64,000 nucleotides of DNA from Planctomycetaceae bacterium (GTDB lineage Bacteria; Planctomycetota; Planctomycetia; Pirellulales; Pirellulaceae): contig JACKHM010000001.1 of the NCBI GenBank assembly GCA_020638995.1, positions 2,852,001 through 2,916,000 on the forward strand, read 5' to 3'. The translations under genes were made by a program, and so were the position numbers. The notes under the pieces are model-generated. The model worked only from the letters and a program-made list of their open reading frames with translations, was not told the DNA's origin and made no database searches. This document shows, piece by piece, positions 1 to 8,961 of the stretch (position 1 is its first letter; each line of letters starts with the position of its first letter).

Positions 1-319
1 GGCGTGCTTTTGCAGAGTGAAGGGCGGGGAGGTGTGAGCCCCATTGTAAATGGGTGAATTCGGATCGCAAGCAACCCGCGGGCGAGTCGAGTCGTTTGCG
101 ATGTTCGTAAGTCTTTGTTGTTTTTGAGGATGTTATTGGGGCTGCGGTAAGGTTCCCCGCAGTGGGATGAGTTGCGTGGAGGAAATGTCGAGCATTTTGA
201 GGTGGCAGCTCGGCGGAAACTTTTTTGCCACGATTTTTCGACCAGGCAGCGAACTCGCGGGGGATGGCTAGCGTAGTGATGCGATCAGCGACTGACTTGG
301 TATTTCATGGAGGAGCCTC
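1..319. other. Non-coding stretch upstream of the transposase
   Basis: I see no convincing gene here. It is presumably the left flank of the insertion sequence whose transposase starts at 320. I looked for a terminal inverted repeat shared with the 1700-1974 flank and found none I could defend, so the element's left end is undefined. A ribosome-binding site (GGAGGAG, about 309-315) sits just before the transposase ATG. Confidence 0.5.
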
Positions 320-1699
320 ATGCGGATCGCATTCACCAAACCGCTCTTTGCGTGGGACGAACTAGAAGACAGTCCCTCGCTCACCACGTTGCGAGAACTA
401 CTGGCCGCGTTGCCCGACGGCAAGTTGCTGGATTCTCTGCGACAGGCACGTGGCAAAGGACGCGATGATTATCCCGTGCATGTGTTGTGGGGTGTGGTCG
501 TGTTGTCGATCGCGTGTCGGCATTTGGATGTGGAAGCCTGCTTGGCCGAACTGCGGCGTAACGCGGGTTTGCGGCGGCTGATCGGCATCGAGCAAGAATC
601 ACAAGTGCCACACGGTTGGAACATGTCGCGGTTTCTGGCCGTGCTGGGCGAGTCGCCTCATCGGGAGTTGCTGCACGAAGTCTTCAACGCGTTGATCCAA
701 GAACTCGGTCGCGTGGTGCCTGACTTAGGCGCGAACACCGCTGGCGACGCCACGCAACTCAGCGGTCGAGTCGCCGAGCAATCGATCGCTGCCGCCGAAG
801 CCGCCGCCGGCTTGCCGCAGCCCAGCGGTGGCCGCAAAGAGTACACCGACGATGCGGGCCGCGTGACGAAGGTGGTCGAGTGGTTCGGCTACAAACTGCA
901 CTTACTGGTCGATGTCAAACACGAAGTCGCGTTGGCTTACGAAGTCACCGATACCAAAGCCGGCGATGGCGAAACGCTGCCGGCCCTGTTGACGCAAGCT
1001 CAAGCGAATCTGCCGGACGACCGCATCCAAACATTGGCTTATGACAAAGCAGCCGACACCAACGAAGTGCATGCGGTCCTGTCCGCGGCCAAGATCAAAC
1101 CTGTCATTCAAAATCGTTCGTTGTGGAAGGAGGAACACGAACGGATGCTGCCGGGGCACGACGGTAACTCAAACATCGTGTACGACGAAGCCGGTACGTT
1201 GTATTGCTACGACCGAGTCAGCCAACCGATGGTGCGTCATCAAATGGCGTACATCGGATACGAACCGGACCGCGAAGCAATCAAGTATCGCTGCCCGGCC
1301 AAGCACGAAGGCTGGGAGTGCCCGATGTCTGCGCTGTGCAACGGCGCGAAGTCTTACGGCAAGACCGTCCGCGTGCCGCGCGAGATCGACCTCCGCCGCT
1401 TCCCCGAGTTGCCGCGCGCCACGAAGAAGTTCGAGCGCTTGTACAAAGGCCGCACGTCGGTGGAGCGCGTGAACGCTCGGCTGAAAATCTTCTGGGGCGT
1501 GGATGACGGCAACCTCAAAGGCTCGCGTCGCTTTCATGCTTGGGTGGGAGCGGTGTTGGCGGTTCATGCTGCGTTCGCGACGCTGCTAGCCAGTGCGCCT
1601 CGTTACGAAGGCGGCCGCTCTCAAGGCACCTTGGGCAAACTCCGGCTGAGTCCCATCGCCCAAGCTTTACGCGAGCGAGTGACCTCGGCCGTGACCTAA
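320..1699 (+). CDS. IS4-type DDE transposase
   Basis: Transposase of 459 aa that cuts and rejoins DNA ends of its own insertion sequence. An N-terminal helical region (about 1-130) is followed by an RNase H-like DDE core: D143 in GDATQ, D242 in the AYDKAAD segment, and E382 in a YKGRTSVERVNARLK segment. The last matches the IS4 Y-(2)-R-(3)-E-(6)-K signature (Y375, R378, E382, K389). Cysteines at 325, 334 and 340 form an extra small cysteine-rich insert seen in related transposases. The ATG has a good Shine-Dalgarno and the frame is intact, so it may be active. Family assignment within IS4/IS5/IS1182-like groups is tentative. Confidence 0.9.
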   Translation: MRIAFTKPLFAWDELEDSPSLTTLRELLAALPDGKLLDSLRQARGKGRDDYPVHVLWGVVVLSIACRHLDVEACLAELRRNAGLRRLIGIEQESQVPHGWNMSRFLAVLGESPHRELLHEVFNALIQELGRVVPDLGANTAGDATQLSGRVAEQSIAAAEAAAGLPQPSGGRKEYTDDAGRVTKVVEWFGYKLHLLVDVKHEVALAYEVTDTKAGDGETLPALLTQAQANLPDDRIQTLAYDKAADTNEVHAVLSAAKIKPVIQNRSLWKEEHERMLPGHDGNSNIVYDEAGTLYCYDRVSQPMVRHQMAYIGYEPDREAIKYRCPAKHEGWECPMSALCNGAKSYGKTVRVPREIDLRRFPELPRATKKFERLYKGRTSVERVNARLKIFWGVDDGNLKGSRRFHAWVGAVLAVHAAFATLLASAPRYEGGRSQGTLGKLRLSPIAQALRERVTSAVT

Positions 1700-1974
1700 A
1701 CCAACCGTTCCACTTCACCGAGCCCTCCGCCTCGACGCGGTCGCGGTCTGCGCCCACCTGACCGAAATCCCTCTTGCTGCCGCTGAATCCCGCTACCAAG
1801 CCTTACTGAGCCCCCATTCAACTCGCTACTCAGCGAAACGACCAGGCTCAGCTCTGACTACAACGCAAACGCCTCGGGCGAGTCCTGCTACTTGTCGGGC
1901 ACTCGAAGACTTTTAAACTGAAGGGTTGGAGTCAATCGGTCATCGATCACCAAGTCAATTTGCGGCAACTCACT
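1700..1974. other. Intergenic region, probable right end of the IS
   Basis: No gene seen. The stretch separates the transposase stop from the thioredoxin gene and should contain the right end of the insertion sequence and the promoter of the next gene. I could not locate a terminal inverted repeat or target-site duplication by eye. Confidence 0.4.
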
Positions 1975-2835
1975 ATGAGCGAAGAACAAAAAATATCGTC
2001 TCCCTGGATCATCAACACCACACCCGAGTCGTTCGATAAGGACGTTTTTGAGCGTTCTCTTGAAGCTCCGGTCGTGCTGGACTTCTGGGCTGCGTGGTGT
2101 GCGCCTTGCCGAGCACTGGCGCCAACGCTGGAAGCATTGGCCACGGAATTCGACGGCAAGTTCATTCTGGTTAAGGCAAACACCGAGGAAGTGCCCGAAG
2201 CAGCTGCGAAATTTAACGTCCAGGGAATCCCGGCAGTCTACGCGGTGATCGATGGCGAGGTTGTGGACTTCTTCAATGGTGCGCTTCCGGAACCTCAAAT
2301 ACGCACCTGGCTCGATCGACTGTTCACGATCAGCATGTTCGCCGAGGCGAAGCGACTTGAGGAGTCCGCGCCCGCGGCCGCAGAAGCCAAATATCGAGCG
2401 CTTGCCGAGCAGATGCCCAACAACGCTGAGTTCCAAATCGGACTGGCTCGCACCTTGCTTGTGCAGCAGCGTTTTGATGACTGCCAACACATCATCAGCG
2501 AACTCGAAAAGCGAGGCTTCCTCGAACCGGAGGCCGAAAAGGTGAAGGCTGCGCTCGACCTACATGGCATGGAGGGCGTCGACCTTGAAAGTCTGAAGCG
2601 AGACGCTGCGGCCGCCCCAGACAATCTCGGGTTGCAGTTGCAACTCGCCGAAGCCCTTGCCGGCGCCCAACTATACGAAGAAGCCCTCCAAGCTTGCCTC
2701 ACTCTCGTCGAAAGGGATAAGGCGGGAGTCGGCGATGCGGCTCGACAAGTCATGATCGATATCTTTCGCGTGCTGCCGAGCGACTCTGACCTGACGACAA
2801 CCTACCGACGAAGACTGTCGACGGCGCTGTACTAA
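1975..2835 (+). CDS. cnoX: CnoX/YbbN-like thioredoxin-TPR chaperedoxin
   Basis: A 286-aa cytoplasmic protein with an N-terminal thioredoxin fold (about 10-115) and a helical TPR-like C-terminal half. The active site is WCAPC (C42, C45), so unlike E. coli CnoX, which has lost one cysteine, this protein keeps a full CxxC pair. Length matches E. coli YbbN/CnoX (284 aa). In that family the protein protects unfolded clients and hands them to GroEL/DnaK after oxidative stress; this role is inferred from the domain architecture. I chose the ATG at 1975 over the TTG at 1960, which would add five unconserved-looking residues. Confidence 0.85.
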   Translation: MSEEQKISSPWIINTTPESFDKDVFERSLEAPVVLDFWAAWCAPCRALAPTLEALATEFDGKFILVKANTEEVPEAAAKFNVQGIPAVYAVIDGEVVDFFNGALPEPQIRTWLDRLFTISMFAEAKRLEESAPAAAEAKYRALAEQMPNNAEFQIGLARTLLVQQRFDDCQHIISELEKRGFLEPEAEKVKAALDLHGMEGVDLESLKRDAAAAPDNLGLQLQLAEALAGAQLYEEALQACLTLVERDKAGVGDAARQVMIDIFRVLPSDSDLTTTYRRRLSTALY

Positions 2836-2837
2836 TG

Positions 2838-2948
2838 GTAGCCATCACGCTCCGCCGTGATGAGCCTATAGAGAGGGCGATCGCAGCTTAAACGGTCATT
2901 GCATTTTGATCCGTTTTCAATGGGCTCATCCCGCGGAGCGTGATGGCC
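2838..2948. repeat. REP-like long inverted repeat (two palindromic arms)
   Basis: Left arm 2838-2865 and right arm 2923-2948 are near-perfect reverse complements, and each arm is itself a small palindrome of the form GCCATCAC-gctccgc-GTGATG. The pair flanks about 57 bp of spacer. It lies between two co-directional genes and could act as a REP/BIME element, a transcription attenuator, or an mRNA-stabilising hairpin. A related palindrome with a different centre occurs at 50464 and 56216-56333. Confidence 0.7.
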
Positions 2949-2964
2949 ACAGAAGGAGAAGGTG

Positions 2965-5112
2965 ATGACGGTGCCGGCGCGATCATTGCCGATGTGGCTG
3001 TTCATTGCGTTTGCATTGTTCTTGAATGTGGCACTGCCGCCGATAATCGATCGGATCGAGTTTGGAGGATTCGACGAACGGATACAAGCTCTTTTGTTTC
3101 TGGCGGGAACGCTTGTCGGCGAATGTTGCTTTGTGGCGACTGTCAGCGGATTGACGAAAAGGACTTGGCTCGGCGCTCACCTTTTTGGATTGGTAATTAT
3201 CGGAGCTGGCTATACAGCTGCGATGGTTGGTTTTTGGATGGCAGACGAGTCTGAAGAAGAATTCGTCCTGGGCTTCGCCTTGATGCCACTATTCCTGCTT
3301 TTCGCGACTGGGCCCTTGTCCGGTCTGAGGCATATATTTGGTTGGCGTTTGGTGGCTGAACCTGATGTCGCCAGCACCTCGCAGCCACTGAGCTTGGCAG
3401 ATATTTTCTCCCAGATGGCGATCTTCGCCTCGGTGTTTGTGTTGGCCCGAGTCCCACAAGTGGTCTTGGAAAACGAGGTCAGCGATCATTGGATCGCGCT
3501 CGCAATTACGTGCCTGATTTTGTTTGGCGTTAGCGTCGTGATGTTGCCGCTTCACGCACGAGTCGCCTTTGGCAAACTTTCTCGTCGGCGAAAGTGCGCG
3601 TGGCTTGCCGTGCTTTCGTTTCTGATCGTATGCATCTGCTTCGGCATCACCCAGTGCTTTATGTCGATCGACACACGATGGAGTGAACGGCTCGAGATTG
3701 TTCCTTTCTTGCTGTGTTTTCTCTGGCCTGCGATTGGAATGTTCTATCTCTCGCTGTGGTCGCTCGCGGCGAGTGGTTTGCGACTGGTTCGCAGAGCTGA
3801 CCTAAAGGAAGTCGAAGCGACGAATGCCGACAAGGCACAGTCGGCCCGCCTCCAACGATTAACATGGATTCGGATCGCCGGTGCCGTGGCGGTCACGATG
3901 GCGACGAGCGTTTACCTCGCGAACCTACAACGCTGGCGGGACGCTCGCGATAGGGAAAACGCCGCGCTCCAGACAGTTGTAAATGCGACAGGAGGTGCTA
4001 TGGGTGTCTACGATCGTATTCCAAAAAACATTACGCTCGGCCCGAAAGCGACCGACTCCGATTTCGCCGCGATCATGGGTTGTCGAGAATTAGAGCATCT
4101 GTATTTCCAAGGTTCCAACATCACCGACCATGGAATGCAACAGTTAGAGCAATTGAAGTCGTTGCGTGCATTGACGCTCGATAATTTGAAAATCACGGAC
4201 GTTGGGCTTGCTCCTCTGAAACATTTACCGAATCTCGAATCGCTAGTGATCACGAATTGTGACGTCGTCGCAGCCAACATCAGTAGCTTGCCTCAGAAAC
4301 AACGCCTACAGACGCTGAGGCTCTCGGCAACGCGGTTCGGCGATGAAGAGAGCGCGTTGTTGCCCGACTTTTCGGCGTTGAACGAGTTAAACCTTAGCCA
4401 CACCCCAATCACAAACCACAGCTTGCTCGCACTTGGAAAACTCACAACATTGACGGACCTCGATCTGGTCGGAACCGACATCACGGTCGAAGAATTCCCT
4501 TCGTTGCCCATTCTCCGCAGCCTGGATCTATCGGAGACTAACACCAACGACGTCGCCGTAGCTTCGATTGCCACACTACCGAACTTACGAAGTGTGTTCC
4601 TAAGGGATACGAACATCACGAATGCCGCGATGGCCTCGCTTGCACAGGCCAAACTGTTGTATCTTGCCGATCTGAGCGACAATACGATTGATGATGTAGG
4701 CCTTCACGAATTGGGACTTAGCACTTCGCTCGTCGAGATCAAACTTTCCGGGACCGAAGTTACCGGCTCAGGTTTCAGCACTTGGCAACCGCATCGATCA
4801 CACGCCAGGACGCTCTCGCTCGATCGGTCGCAGCTCACGGACGTCGGGGTTGCCGCCATGACAACTGTCGGCGCGATCGATGAACTGTCGCTCGCCCACA
4901 CCGCCGTCACCGATAACTGCCTGCAGCATCTCACGCCGATTGGCATCAACGATTTGGACATTCGTGATACACAAATCACTTTCAACGGTCTAATTTCGAT
5001 CGGGTTGCCGAGTGTCGAAAGCTTGCATGTTGCACTGGGACAGTTTACGCCACAGCAGATCACCCAACTCAAGAAGCAGCTGGGGATCAAAGTCGCCGTT
5101 GACGAACATTGA
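2965..5112 (+). CDS. Polytopic membrane protein with C-terminal leucine-rich repeats
   Basis: A 715-aa protein of two halves. Residues 1 to about 325 contain roughly eight or nine hydrophobic segments, the last just before residue 325, so the C-terminal half should be on one side of the membrane. Residues about 375-700 are leucine-rich repeats of the ribonuclease-inhibitor-like type with a recurring L..L.L..T.ITD.GL..L pattern (for example near 4186-4215 and 4840-4870). LRR domains usually bind proteins, but no partner is apparent. ATG 2965 has AAGGAG six bases upstream; the GTG at 2962 is too close to it. No specific function recognised. Confidence 0.75.
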   Translation: MTVPARSLPMWLFIAFALFLNVALPPIIDRIEFGGFDERIQALLFLAGTLVGECCFVATVSGLTKRTWLGAHLFGLVIIGAGYTAAMVGFWMADESEEEFVLGFALMPLFLLFATGPLSGLRHIFGWRLVAEPDVASTSQPLSLADIFSQMAIFASVFVLARVPQVVLENEVSDHWIALAITCLILFGVSVVMLPLHARVAFGKLSRRRKCAWLAVLSFLIVCICFGITQCFMSIDTRWSERLEIVPFLLCFLWPAIGMFYLSLWSLAASGLRLVRRADLKEVEATNADKAQSARLQRLTWIRIAGAVAVTMATSVYLANLQRWRDARDRENAALQTVVNATGGAMGVYDRIPKNITLGPKATDSDFAAIMGCRELEHLYFQGSNITDHGMQQLEQLKSLRALTLDNLKITDVGLAPLKHLPNLESLVITNCDVVAANISSLPQKQRLQTLRLSATRFGDEESALLPDFSALNELNLSHTPITNHSLLALGKLTTLTDLDLVGTDITVEEFPSLPILRSLDLSETNTNDVAVASIATLPNLRSVFLRDTNITNAAMASLAQAKLLYLADLSDNTIDDVGLHELGLSTSLVEIKLSGTEVTGSGFSTWQPHRSHARTLSLDRSQLTDVGVAAMTTVGAIDELSLAHTAVTDNCLQHLTPIGINDLDIRDTQITFNGLISIGLPSVESLHVALGQFTPQQITQLKKQLGIKVAVDEH

Positions 5113-5136
5113 GGCTATAACTCCCGATACTTATTT

Positions 5137-7518
5137 CTAAAACGCTCCTAACTTGCTGATCGCCTGCGATTGCGGTTCGTGCGGCACGATGGCGAGAGTT
5201 GCTTCGGCTGTATACGGGCTGCCGTCGTGCGTTGCCGTCGCGCGGACCACCAGCGGCATGTTCCATGGGCCGAGTTCACCGTCGGCAAAGCTGAATTGGA
5301 GCACTCCATCGCTTTCGTTCGCCGCGAGCAGAACGGCCTCTGACTTCACGCCTTTGATGTGCGCTGGCACAATCGCGCGGACCTCGACAGGCCCTTCAAT
5401 GCCCTGTCCGCGACCGACGTGAAAAGGGACCACGCAATGCGTCTGCCGGTCTGCGACCAGCGACTTGTGACCAAGACGCAAATCAAGCTGCCCTGGATCA
5501 ACCAGCACAATCACCTGATCGTTCTGTGCGTGCGACGTGTAACTAACGCGGTGTACTTCCCCCGCTTCATCCATCACGTCAGCCACGGCCATGACGGCCG
5601 TGCGGCTCGTACGCCCGACTTCCATCCACGGAGGAAGCTTGATCGGATAGTCAAATTCTGAGTCACCAGGAGGAACAAGCATCGTCGGCCCGGTTACGCC
5701 TTGCAGGTGCCGAACCTGGCGTTCCGCCATGCGAATCGTAATTGGCCCGTCGTAGCTTCCTCGATCGATCCGGTAGTGCCGCGAGAACGTCGAGCCTCGC
5801 GCGGCATAACGTGTTTCAAAGTCGCCAACGACTTTGAACGGCGTAGGGATGGCCACAGAGAGCGATAACTCATCGAAATCCAAATCGTCTGGTGAATCTG
5901 CAGGCTTGATCGCGCGGCGACTGACGGTCGACTTGCCAATCATCGCTGTGCCCACAATCGGCAGACGAGCCAACTCGAGACTGGCGGTTTCGCTCGCTTT
6001 GAAGACGAGTTGGGTATCGTTCTTCTTCGCCGGAATTGTATTGCCTGTGATTGATAGACCTTGTGGTAGAACGCCAGCGTCAAGCGTTATCGCACCTTCA
6101 AACTTGCCCGTTCGAGTGGCCGTAACTTTTAGTTTCACTTCTGTTCCGCGCTCGATTGTCAACGCGTCGACGGGCAACTGCAGAGCGAAGTCAGGCACAG
6201 CGTCGCCGCTTGGCTCGGCGTACAGACGATACGCGAAGCGGTTTCCTCCTCGCGTATCAAACGCGTCCTGAACTGTGATCCTAAATCGTCCATCGGATGT
6301 CGCGGTATAGTTCAAAGCGGAATCGATTCGTCCATCGCCTGCGTCATCGTTACTGGCGAGTTCCGCGCCTGATTCGTCATAGATACGAAGTACAGAGTCG
6401 AGCATCGACCCCAATTTGGCCGCGTGGACCGAAAAAGAAATCTGTTCGCCCTTGATAAGTGTGATCCACCACGAGTCGATTTCTCCTGGCTGCTCGATAC
6501 AGCCATTCATTACCGCGGGCACCGACAGTGTATCTGACTCACGCGCGCCGCGTTCGATGACTTCCGGATGATTGCTCAGCTCAATCGAGCACTCGTTCGT
6601 CCGATGGCCGTCGATAATGAATTGTTCGCGTTGTGATGACTCAACCGCTTCGTCCAGAGTGATGGCAACCGCCTCGTCCGGAACAGCCTGACCTAGTAGC
6701 CGAAACTCAGTCTTAGCCCCTCGCCGCCCGCCAAGTGGATAGACTTGGTCGACGTAAGGCTGGTCGGTGATCGTCAAGCGGTAGACGAAGTGCTGTAATC
6801 CGTCGAAATTGATATCGTGAATGTGGACCGCGTAGTCGCCGTCTTCAAGGGCCACGAATCGCAAGAGCGAATCAACTCCCTTTCCATCAACATTCTCGGC
6901 GATGAGATTACCTTGCGGATCAAATACGGCAATCCGCGAGTCAAGCGGCGATCCAAGCCGATTGGCCATGACTTCGCACGTGTAGCTGGTTCCTGCTTTG
7001 GCTTGGAAAGTCCAGATGTCGATATCTTCGCGCGGAAACATCCGGCCATTAATTGTGACGGGCAGTTCAACCTGCGTTGGAATTGGGTCGCCGTCGACTT
7101 CTTGTTCGATTATCTCGGGCAAGTCGCCGATTACGAACTTCATCGACTCGGTTACGCCTTGCGACGTCCAGACTCGCCAACGACGGAATCCGAGCGGTGC
7201 GTCGACTGCGATCGAAACCGTTCCGTTCTGTGCCCAGGGGTAATCTTCTTTGCTTTGCGAATCGGGCAACGGAATGACCGGGCCCTCGAACCACAGCGTC
7301 GTATCAGCGCGAAGCAATGTTTGTGAAGCCGTGACTCCCGGTCCAAGCATCTCGAAAGGACAAGCGTCGTGCAGGTAGTGACCGCCCACATGGAAGTCGA
7401 CGGTCGTGCCTCGTTGCCCACCAGCTGGAAAAATATACGAGACACTGGGTGCATCGGCTGAGCAGGTGGCTGAGCCGATTGAAAGAGTGACGATCGCGAG
7501 ACAAATAGTCGGTCGCAT
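5137..7518 (-). CDS. Secreted protein with PPC (pre-peptidase C-terminal) domains
   Basis: A 793-aa exported protein with a signal peptide at residues 1-22 (MRPTICLAIVTLSIGSATCS). After an N-terminal Ig/TIG-like segment there are two pre-peptidase-type beta-sandwich domains, about 145-250 (DIDIWTFQAKAGTSYTCEV) and 345-435 (EIDSWWITLIKGEQISFSV); the second repeats the 'LGSxLDSxxxxxDxxG' motif also seen in the first. The C-terminal 350 residues are probably further beta-sandwiches. It is the last gene of a minus-strand operon with DUF1501 and DUF1549/DUF1553 genes, 32 bp behind the former. Such trios are typical of planctomycetes; their biochemical role is unknown, probably at the cell surface or periplasm. 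Confidence 0.8.
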   Translation of the reverse strand: MRPTICLAIVTLSIGSATCSADAPSVSYIFPAGGQRGTTVDFHVGGHYLHDACPFEMLGPGVTASQTLLRADTTLWFEGPVIPLPDSQSKEDYPWAQNGTVSIAVDAPLGFRRWRVWTSQGVTESMKFVIGDLPEIIEQEVDGDPIPTQVELPVTINGRMFPREDIDIWTFQAKAGTSYTCEVMANRLGSPLDSRIAVFDPQGNLIAENVDGKGVDSLLRFVALEDGDYAVHIHDINFDGLQHFVYRLTITDQPYVDQVYPLGGRRGAKTEFRLLGQAVPDEAVAITLDEAVESSQREQFIIDGHRTNECSIELSNHPEVIERGARESDTLSVPAVMNGCIEQPGEIDSWWITLIKGEQISFSVHAAKLGSMLDSVLRIYDESGAELASNDDAGDGRIDSALNYTATSDGRFRITVQDAFDTRGGNRFAYRLYAEPSGDAVPDFALQLPVDALTIERGTEVKLKVTATRTGKFEGAITLDAGVLPQGLSITGNTIPAKKNDTQLVFKASETASLELARLPIVGTAMIGKSTVSRRAIKPADSPDDLDFDELSLSVAIPTPFKVVGDFETRYAARGSTFSRHYRIDRGSYDGPITIRMAERQVRHLQGVTGPTMLVPPGDSEFDYPIKLPPWMEVGRTSRTAVMAVADVMDEAGEVHRVSYTSHAQNDQVIVLVDPGQLDLRLGHKSLVADRQTHCVVPFHVGRGQGIEGPVEVRAIVPAHIKGVKSEAVLLAANESDGVLQFSFADGELGPWNMPLVVRATATHDGSPYTAEATLAIVPHEPQSQAISKLGAF

Positions 7519-7550
7519 GGCGATTGGAACTTGTTGAGCTTATCTTCAGT

Positions 7551-8888
7551 TCACCCAAGTAATTCGTACATGACCTTACCGTCACCCGGAACGATCGGAA
7601 TCGGTCGACCTTCTGGCGTATGAAAGGTCGTCTTCGGATCAATGCCGAGACAATGGTAGATCGTGGCGGCCAGGTCAGCAGGTCCCTTGGGTTCGGTCGC
7701 GGGCTTTTCGGCCCGTTCGTTGGATGCTCCGAGCACCATCCCTCCCTGAATGCCGCCACCTGCCATCGCGATCGCGGTACTAGGCCCCCAATGATCACGT
7801 CCTGCATCCTTGTTGATTCGCGGCGTTCTACCAAATTCACCGGTGACCAATACAAGTGTCGATTCGAGCATCCCGCGATCTGACAAATCTTGCAGCAGTG
7901 TCGGCATCGCAGAATCCAGGTGCGGCAACAAATCGTTCTTGAGGACCGTGAAATTGTTGTAGTGTGTGTCCCAATTCGTATGGTCGATCAAGACACAACG
8001 CACTCCCGCTTCGACCAGTCGCCGTGCCATCAAGCAGGATTGCCCAAGCGAGTGGCGACCGTACGCATCTCGCAACTTCTCGGGTTCCTGGGCAATATCA
8101 AAGGCTGACTTTGTCGCCGTCGAGGTCATTAAGTCAAAGGCCTTCTGTTGAAATGTGTTCATGGCCTTGGCGTTTGTATTCGCGTGGACTTCAGCCGCCC
8201 GTTCGAAACGATTGACTTGCGAAAGCAACGCGCGGCGATTGTCCAGTCGATTGCTGGAAACCTCGAGCGGTGGAGCAAGATCTGGGACGGAGAATCCCGG
8301 CGAATTTGGATCGGCTTCCACGACGAACGGAGCAGCGGTCGAACCCAAGTACGATGCTCCACCGCTGTTGTGCATCTTGGGCAGACAAACATAAGGAGGC
8401 ACCGACCCGCGCGGTCCCTGGCTGCGGGCAATAATCGCTCCATGGGCCGGGCGTTGGTTGTTGGGCTTCAAGCCGCCATTGAAACCGGCCGTTGGCAAGT
8501 AGCCGGTCAGCAGGTAGTGATCCGCAGGCCCATGTCCCGAGTTGCTGTGACCAAACGAACGGACCAGCGAAAACTTGTCGGCTTGTTTCGCCAACCGGGG
8601 AAGATGTTCACAAAGTTGAATTTCGGGGACGTGCGTGCTGATCGGATTGAAGTCGCCCCGAAACTCTGCGGGAGCGTTCGGCTTCATGTCCCAGGTGTCG
8701 ATCGTCGACAAGCCACCCTGGAGAAAAACGATGATCAGCGAAACGTCCTTGGCTGGCGTTCCGGCTTCTGAAGCGAGCGTCGCTCCGGCCATAATCTGCG
8801 GTAGCGAGACACCCATTCCGAACAACCCAGCCGTTCCGACACGCAACGCATCTCGCCGCCGTATCCCGTCGCAAAATGGATTCGTCAT
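7551..8888 (-). CDS. DUF1501 family protein (sulfatase-like fold), Tat-exported
   Basis: A 445-aa protein of the DUF1501 family, which belongs to the alkaline phosphatase/sulfatase-like superfamily. The N terminus is a twin-arginine signal (RRRDALRVGTAGLFGMG), implying export in folded form. Family hallmarks are visible: IIVFLQGGLSTIDTWDMKPN near residue 52, GHGPADHYLLTGY, and GEFGRTPRINKDAGRDHW with its metal-type D/H residues near 350. It sits between the DUF1549/DUF1553 gene and the PPC gene in one operon. Family assignment is firm; substrate is unknown. Confidence 0.9.
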   Translation of the reverse strand: MTNPFCDGIRRRDALRVGTAGLFGMGVSLPQIMAGATLASEAGTPAKDVSLIIVFLQGGLSTIDTWDMKPNAPAEFRGDFNPISTHVPEIQLCEHLPRLAKQADKFSLVRSFGHSNSGHGPADHYLLTGYLPTAGFNGGLKPNNQRPAHGAIIARSQGPRGSVPPYVCLPKMHNSGGASYLGSTAAPFVVEADPNSPGFSVPDLAPPLEVSSNRLDNRRALLSQVNRFERAAEVHANTNAKAMNTFQQKAFDLMTSTATKSAFDIAQEPEKLRDAYGRHSLGQSCLMARRLVEAGVRCVLIDHTNWDTHYNNFTVLKNDLLPHLDSAMPTLLQDLSDRGMLESTLVLVTGEFGRTPRINKDAGRDHWGPSTAIAMAGGGIQGGMVLGASNERAEKPATEPKGPADLAATIYHCLGIDPKTTFHTPEGRPIPIVPGDGKVMYELLG

Positions 8889-8961
8889 AGGTGAGTCTCC
8901 AGTCTCGTGGTGCCACCCGCACTAAAGTCTTGGCAATTTGAGTTTCTCAACTCATCACAAG

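Noticed and set aside
1041..1567. Several frames of 100-143 codons overlapping the transposase
   Set aside because: Shadow frames of a high-GC gene with no motifs of their own.
1..1974. Terminal inverted repeats of the IS
   Set aside because: Similar GAGCCCCATT-like strings occur on both sides (about 37 and 1809) but in direct, not inverted, orientation, and are too short to call.
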